Source of the DNA: Solimonas sp036405815
GTDB taxonomy: Bacteria > Pseudomonadota > Gammaproteobacteria > Nevskiales > Nevskiaceae
Reading direction: 5' to 3'
Assembly (NCBI GenBank): GCA_036405815.1
Contig: DASWWX010000034.1
Location: 62,001-126,000, forward strand
Length of the DNA stretch: 64,000 bases
A program made the translations under genes and the position numbers. Shown here piece after piece: positions 60,392-64,000 of the stretch. The notes below the pieces were generated by a model. The model worked only from the letters and a program-made list of their open reading frames with translations, was not told the DNA's origin and made no database searches. Positions within the stretch are counted from its first letter, which is position 1, and every line of letters begins with the position of its first letter.

Positions 60392-61008
60392 GCATGCTGA
60401 AGACTCGCTTCGCGCTACGTGGCGCCGCGCTGGCGCTGGTATCGCTGCTGTTCGTGCCGGCCGCACTGGCCGCGCCCAAGATCGGCCAGCCGGCGCCGGC
60501 CTTCGAGGTCCGCAGCAGTGCGGGTAACACCGTGAAGCTGGCCGATTTCAAGGGCAAGTTCGTCGTGCTCGAATGGACCAACGACGGCTGTCCGTTCGTG
60601 CAGAAGCACTACCATGGCAACATGCAGTCGCTGCAGAAGGGCGCCACAGAAAAGGGCGCAGTCTGGCTGTCGGTGATCTCCTCGGCGCCCGGCAAGCAGG
60701 GCCACGTCAGCGCCGCGCAGGCCGATGAACTGAGCCGGTCGCGCAAGGCCGCGCCGACCGCGGTGCTGCTTGACGAATCCGGCGATGTCGGCCGGCTCTA
60801 CGAGGCCAAGACCACGCCGCATATGTTCATCGTCGACCCCCAGGGCACGCTGGTCTATGCCGGCGGCATCGACAGCATCCCCAGCGCCGATCCGGACGAC
60901 ATCCCCAAGGCCAAGGCCTACGTGCGCGTCGCGCTCGACGAGGCGATGTCCGGCAAGACCGTGGGGGAGCCCCTGACGAAGCCCTATGGCTGCTCTGTAA
61001 AATATTAA
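60388..61008 (+). CDS. exported redoxin/thioredoxin-fold protein
   Basis: A 206-residue periplasmic protein. The signal peptide covers about residues 1-28 (PAALAAPK). The thioredoxin-fold part contains APAFEVRSSAGNTVKLADFK, then LEWTNDGCPFVQKHY with a single Cys in the place of the redox motif (GCPF), and MFIVDPQGTLVYAGGID. A second Cys lies near the C-terminus in PYGCSVKY. It belongs to the AhpC/TSA-type redoxins that accompany ScsB/DsbD. Electrons would come from the preceding membrane protein, whose stop it overlaps by 4 bp. Resolving Cys at the C-terminus is inferred. Confidence 0.88.
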   Translation: MSMLKTRFALRGAALALVSLLFVPAALAAPKIGQPAPAFEVRSSAGNTVKLADFKGKFVVLEWTNDGCPFVQKHYHGNMQSLQKGATEKGAVWLSVISSAPGKQGHVSAAQADELSRSRKAAPTAVLLDESGDVGRLYEAKTTPHMFIVDPQGTLVYAGGIDSIPSADPDDIPKAKAYVRVALDEAMSGKTVGEPLTKPYGCSVKY

Positions 61009-61019
61009 GCGGCATCCAT

Positions 61020-61055
61020 CCGCCGCCCCAGGGCCCCACCGCCCCTGGACGGCGG
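61020..61055 (+). other. long hairpin upstream of the esterase gene
   Basis: CCGCCG/CGGCGG and CCAGGG/CCCTGG form two stacked stems (6 bp each) with a small internal bulge, loop 9 nt. It lies between the redoxin stop and the esterase start. No U-tract follows, so it may be an mRNA structure, a processing site or a weak terminator. Confidence 0.4.
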
Positions 61056-61117
61056 TAGCGATGAGTCGAAGCATCGTCGCGCATCGGCGCGCGCAGCATC
61101 AGAGGGAGAAGTGGTAC

Positions 61118-62059
61118 ATGCGGAAAGCCAGCGGCATCGGCTCGATCTTGCGCGTCGCGTGCGCGCTGATCGCGGCCTCGACCTCCCTGTCGGCGAACGC
61201 GCTGTCGTTCCTGCCCTGGGAAAACACGCGCATCTTCTACGAATCGTTCACGCATGACGGCATCCGCCGCGATGTCGCCTTCATCGCACCGCGCGATGCC
61301 GGCGCCAACGCGCCGGCCGTGGTCGTACTGCACTTCAACCTGGGCACGGCGCCGTCGATGGCCAACCTCACCGAGGTCGGCGAGTTCGCCCGCGACTTCG
61401 GGGCCTGGGTGATCCTGCCGGTGGCGCACGACCTGACCTGGTCGCACGCACCCAACGACACCGATCCCACCGACGACGTCGGCTTTCTCGCCGCGCTGAT
61501 CGACGATTCCGTCGCACGCTTTCGCCTCGACGCCAAGCGCATCTACATGACCGGCTACTCGCAGGGCGGCAACATGACCGTGCGCTTTGCCTGCGAGCGC
61601 CCGGAAAAGATCGCCGCCGGCGCCTCGGTCGCCGCGACGATGCGCGACGCGCTCGCACGCCAGTGCGCACCCAGCATCCCGACCCCGATGGTCTTTTTCA
61701 ACGGCACTGCCGACAAGCAGGTGCCCTACGGCACCGGGCTGCCGTCGCTGATCCGCGACCTGACGCTGGTCGGCAGCCTGCCGGCGCAGGATGCCGCCAA
61801 GTACTGGGCCGAAATCAACGGCTGCACCGGCAACGCGGTGCGCACCGATCTGCCGACGCCGGTGGCCGATACCACGCGCGTTTACCTCGACAGCTATAAC
61901 AACTGCCCGCCCAACCGCGGCGCCGCGATCTACACCATCGAAAACGGCGGCCACACCTGGCCCGGCGTGCTCGACTTCGTGCCGGTTGCCGGCATCACCA
62001 CCCAGAACCTGCGCGCCAACCGCGCGATGTGGGAGTTCTTCCAGAGGTTCTCGCGATGA
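61118..62059 (+). CDS. exported polyhydroxybutyrate depolymerase-like esterase
   Basis: A 313-residue protein with a signal peptide (about residues 1-27, SLSANA). It has the alpha/beta-hydrolase elements of the LpqC/PHB depolymerase family: IYMTGYSQGGNMT with Ser nucleophile, a charge-relay segment with FFNGTADKQVPY, and the base His in ENGGHTWPG. It lacks a substrate-binding domain found in true PHB depolymerases, so it is more likely an esterase for feruloyl or other esters. The ATG at 61118 has AGGGAGAA upstream. Followed directly by the lipoprotein gene, overlapping by 4 bp (ATGA). Confidence 0.85.
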   Translation: MRKASGIGSILRVACALIAASTSLSANALSFLPWENTRIFYESFTHDGIRRDVAFIAPRDAGANAPAVVVLHFNLGTAPSMANLTEVGEFARDFGAWVILPVAHDLTWSHAPNDTDPTDDVGFLAALIDDSVARFRLDAKRIYMTGYSQGGNMTVRFACERPEKIAAGASVAATMRDALARQCAPSIPTPMVFFNGTADKQVPYGTGLPSLIRDLTLVGSLPAQDAAKYWAEINGCTGNAVRTDLPTPVADTTRVYLDSYNNCPPNRGAAIYTIENGGHTWPGVLDFVPVAGITTQNLRANRAMWEFFQRFSR

Positions 62060-63336
62060 TGCCCGCGATCCATGTCCGTCATCGGTTGCGTCCGGCACTG
62101 TCCGGTCTCGGCGCGCTGGCACTGACCCTGTTGATCGCCGCCTGCGACAGCGGCAGCGGTGGCAGTGGTGGTCCGACGAGTACCGACCAGGAATTCGCCG
62201 CCAACACCACGACCGCGCTCGACCAGCAGCGTCCGGCCGTGGCCAGCAACCGCGCCGGCCGTTCGGTCGTCGCCTGGGAAAGCTTCGGCCAGGACGGCAG
62301 CCACCTGGGCATCGTCGCGCGCCGCTTCGACAACGGCGCACCGATCGGCCCCGAGTTCGTGGTCAACACTTACACCGTCGGCCGCCAGAACTTTCCGGCG
62401 GTGGCGATGGACGCCGCCGGCAATTTCGTCGTCGCCTGGCGCAGTTCCCTGCAGGGCAGCCCCGGCGGCACGATCTTCGCGCAGCGCTACGCCGCCGACG
62501 GCAGCAAGCTCGGCGGTGAGTTCCGCGTCGGCCCGGACAACTCCAATCGTGACTCGCAGTCCGAACCGCAGGTGGCGATGAACGCGCAGGGCGACTTTGC
62601 GATCGCCTGGAGCAATCGCGAGGTCGGTGCGCTGGCCGAGGCGCTGGGTCGCAACGGTGACGAGGATCGCTGGATCGAGGTGCGTACCTATACCGCCGAC
62701 GGCAATCCGCGCATCGCGCCCAAGCGCACCACCGTGCAGGCCGACGATCCGTTCCCGCGCGCACCGCGCATCGGCATGGATGCCAACGGCAATATCGCCG
62801 TGGTCTGGGCCAGCGCTGCGGGCGGCACGCAACTGCGCGTGCAGCACTACGACAGCAGCGCCAACGCGCTGTCGCCGGTCTACAACATCAACGAAATCTC
62901 CAACGAGATCGACGCCGACCTGGCAACAATGGCGATGGCGCCGGACGGCAGCTTCGCCGTCGCCTGGGAGACCTACACCTTCGGCTACCAGCCGCTCGGT
63001 CTGCTCGTACGCCGCTACAGCGGCCCCCAGTCGCCGGTCGGACCGCCGCAGCGCGTCGCGCCGCCGGAATCCGGCCTGGTCGAGCGCAACTCGATGGCGA
63101 TCACGGCCAACGGCGATCTGCTGCTGACCGCCCATGCCACCGACCGCGTGTACTTCGCCGTGCTGACCGCTGACGGGGCACTGATCGGGCCGACCCGGGT
63201 GAGCAACAGCGGCTTTGCTTCGCTGTTCCCATCGGTAGCCCAGTCCGGGCCGAACCGGGCCTTGGTGGCCTGGCAAAGCCTGGGGCAGGATGGCGACGGT
63301 CGCGGCATCCGGGTTCGGGAGATTTCGCTGAGGTAA
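62056..63336 (+). CDS. lipoprotein with repeated beta-propeller motifs
   Basis: A 426-residue lipoprotein (lipobox LIAAC, then a Ser/Gly-rich linker). The rest shows seven or so repeats of the form VVAWES...GQDG..L.IVARRF, seen at the first block, near AWRSSLQGSPGGTIFAQRYA and at the end (LVAWQSLGQDGDGRGIRVRE). These suggest a six- to seven-bladed propeller. Function unknown. Its start ATG overlaps the esterase stop; the two are coupled and may work together on a surface substrate. Confidence 0.8.
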   Translation: MMPAIHVRHRLRPALSGLGALALTLLIAACDSGSGGSGGPTSTDQEFAANTTTALDQQRPAVASNRAGRSVVAWESFGQDGSHLGIVARRFDNGAPIGPEFVVNTYTVGRQNFPAVAMDAAGNFVVAWRSSLQGSPGGTIFAQRYAADGSKLGGEFRVGPDNSNRDSQSEPQVAMNAQGDFAIAWSNREVGALAEALGRNGDEDRWIEVRTYTADGNPRIAPKRTTVQADDPFPRAPRIGMDANGNIAVVWASAAGGTQLRVQHYDSSANALSPVYNINEISNEIDADLATMAMAPDGSFAVAWETYTFGYQPLGLLVRRYSGPQSPVGPPQRVAPPESGLVERNSMAITANGDLLLTAHATDRVYFAVLTADGALIGPTRVSNSGFASLFPSVAQSGPNRALVAWQSLGQDGDGRGIRVREISLR

Positions 63337-63343
63337 CCGGTGC

Positions 63344-63372
63344 TTGCGTCACCCGTGCCGGGACCCTAGAGT
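63344..63372 (+). promoter_or_regulatory. promoter candidate for the Gly-Ser-Thr repeat protein
   Basis: TTGCGT (63344-63349), 17 bp, TAGAGT (63367-63372), followed by a GGGGGAA ribosome-binding site and the ATG at 63427. -35 weak (3 of 6), -10 fair (4 of 6). Confidence 0.3.
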
Positions 63373-63426
63373 GGAGCGGGACACTGGCAGCAGCCGCTGC
63401 AGTGCAATTGTTTCTGGGGGAAGTTT

Positions 63427-64000
63427 ATGAAGTCAGTATTCAAAGCTGCGGCGGGCGCTCTGCTCACCGCCACCGTCGTGGGCGCACCCGTGGTCGCAGG
63501 CGAGCGCGATCCGCAGATCGGTACCTACATGGTGTGGAACTTCGGCGGCGGCGCGAGCGATGTGCTCGGCGACAGCTTCCACTACGGTCTGCGCCTGGAT
63601 TACGACTCACGTCGTGCCGTGCTGGATCGCGCGCCGCCGGTGCTGCTGCTCAGCGTCGGTGATCGCAGCGGCGTCGAAGCCTATTTCAACGGCAGCAACC
63701 TGCGCGCGCTGTCGGCGCAACTCAACCAGGCCGGCGGCGCCGGCTTCCTGGGCGGCAGCGCCGCGATGACGACGGCCGCGATCGTGGTCGGCGTCGCCGC
63801 CACGGCCGTGGTCGTCAGCTCGGCCGACAACAACAGCTCGTCCTCGCCGACCGGCGGCGATACCGGTGGCTCGACCGGCGGTAGCACGGGTGGTTCGACC
63901 GGCGGCTCCACGGGCGGCAGCACGGGTGGTTCGACCGGCGGCTCCACGGGCGGTAGCACGGGTGGTTCGACCGGTGGCTCCACGGGCGGCAGCACCGGCG
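63427..64000 (+). CDS. exported protein with Gly-Gly-Ser-Thr repeat (3' end outside window)
   Basis: The reading frame runs from the ATG at 63427 (GGGGGAA 5 bp upstream) to the window end. The signal peptide covers about residues 1-25 (VVGAPVVA). A globular part follows (VWNFGGGASDVLGDSFHYGL, LLLSVGDRSGVEAYF) and a second hydrophobic helix (TAAIVVGVAATAVVVSSADN near residues 115-135). From about residue 144 the protein is an uninterrupted run of Gly-Gly-Ser-Thr repeats. Similar low-complexity linkers tether surface or membrane proteins. What follows lies outside the window. Family not recognised. Confidence 0.8.
   Translation, partial: MKSVFKAAAGALLTATVVGAPVVAGERDPQIGTYMVWNFGGGASDVLGDSFHYGLRLDYDSRRAVLDRAPPVLLLSVGDRSGVEAYFNGSNLRALSAQLNQAGGAGFLGGSAAMTTAAIVVGVAATAVVVSSADNNSSSSPTGGDTGGSTGGSTGGSTGGSTGGSTGGSTGGSTGGSTGGSTGGSTGGSTG
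63901..64000. repeat. 36-bp tandem DNA repeat encoding Gly-Gly-Ser-Thr units
   Basis: The 36-bp unit at 63901-63936 recurs at 63937-63972 with one difference, then begins a third time and meets the window edge. It encodes three Gly-Gly-Ser-Thr blocks. Repeats of this length are prone to slippage or recombination, so repeat number can vary between strains. Confidence 0.85.

Noticed and set aside
57614..60466. 950-codon minus-strand frame covering DUF2845 and opposite the ScsB-like gene
   Set aside because: Only the part up to the ATG at 58213 encodes the signal peptide and DUF2845; the rest is antisense to DsbD-type Cys motifs.
63840..64000. CRISPR-like repeat at the window end
   Set aside because: The repeats have no unique spacers and stay in frame with a protein; it is a coding tandem repeat.

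Overview
This is a GC-rich (roughly two-thirds G+C by eye), gene-dense chromosomal segment of a Gram-negative bacterium. A DUF1302 outer-membrane protein, a large TonB-dependent receptor, a TonB/ExbB/ExbD cluster with DUF3450, SlyX, DUF2884 and a DesT-type unsaturated-fatty-acid switch all point to a gammaproteobacterium of the Xanthomonadales/Nevskiales grade; that placement is inference. I see no rRNA, tRNA, insertion sequence, prophage or CRISPR array, so this looks like core chromosome rather than an island.

Layout. 1-12952 (minus strand): a partial DUF1302 gene with its own promoter; an EamA exporter followed by oppA-oppB-oppC-oppD without oppF; and a tight seven-gene TonB energy-transduction operon (DUF3450, two ExbB/TolQ-like proteins, two ExbD proteins, TonB, TPR protein). 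13205-24707: DUF885 lipoprotein, FemAB-like acyltransferase, fabH, slyX, glycine-zipper protein, thioesterase, a 1084-residue TonB-dependent receptor with a strong terminator, an FMN reductase, a DUF1993 protein and an unknown 363-residue protein. 24802-34663: CAP-domain protein, dienelactone hydrolase, cupin, hydrolase-MFS pair, flavodoxin, a PA2778/PA2779 pair, SET-domain methyltransferase, GFA protein and a cyclic-nucleotide-binding/EAL fusion. 34709-37771: desaturase and ferredoxin reductase divergent from a DesT/FabR-type repressor, with two operator-like boxes between them. 37883-44953: cold-shock protein, DUF2884, PhoX, glyoxalase I, fatty-acid hydroxylase, then an attenuator-controlled ilv operon (leader peptide, acetolactate synthase, branched-chain aminotransferase). 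45044-57489: four-PAS/GGDEF/EAL protein, YheT-type hydrolase, monooxygenase, RsmB-type methyltransferase, an 18-residue Ala/Lys peptide gene with its own terminator, glutathione peroxidase, a large BNR-repeat surface protein, a response regulator, DUF423 and a saccharopine-dehydrogenase-like protein. 57614-64000: DUF2845, a ScsB/DsbD-like reductase with a redoxin, an esterase-lipoprotein pair, and a secreted protein that runs into a Gly-Gly-Ser-Thr repeat at the window edge.

Themes: envelope energetics and uptake (TonB, Opp, DUF1302), membrane-lipid tuning (fabH, DesB/DesC/DesT, fatty-acid hydroxylase, thioesterase), c-di-GMP signalling (two EAL proteins), periplasmic redox repair (ScsB-like, redoxin, glutathione peroxidase) and branched-chain amino-acid synthesis.

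The observation I would follow up first is the PA2778-type cysteine peptidase at 30187-31158. Its catalytic Cys codon is an in-frame TGA in an otherwise intact frame. This is either a point nonsense mutation or sequencing error, or a selenocysteine codon. The second is the 18-residue peptide at 50855, which has a perfect Shine-Dalgarno sequence and a dedicated terminator.
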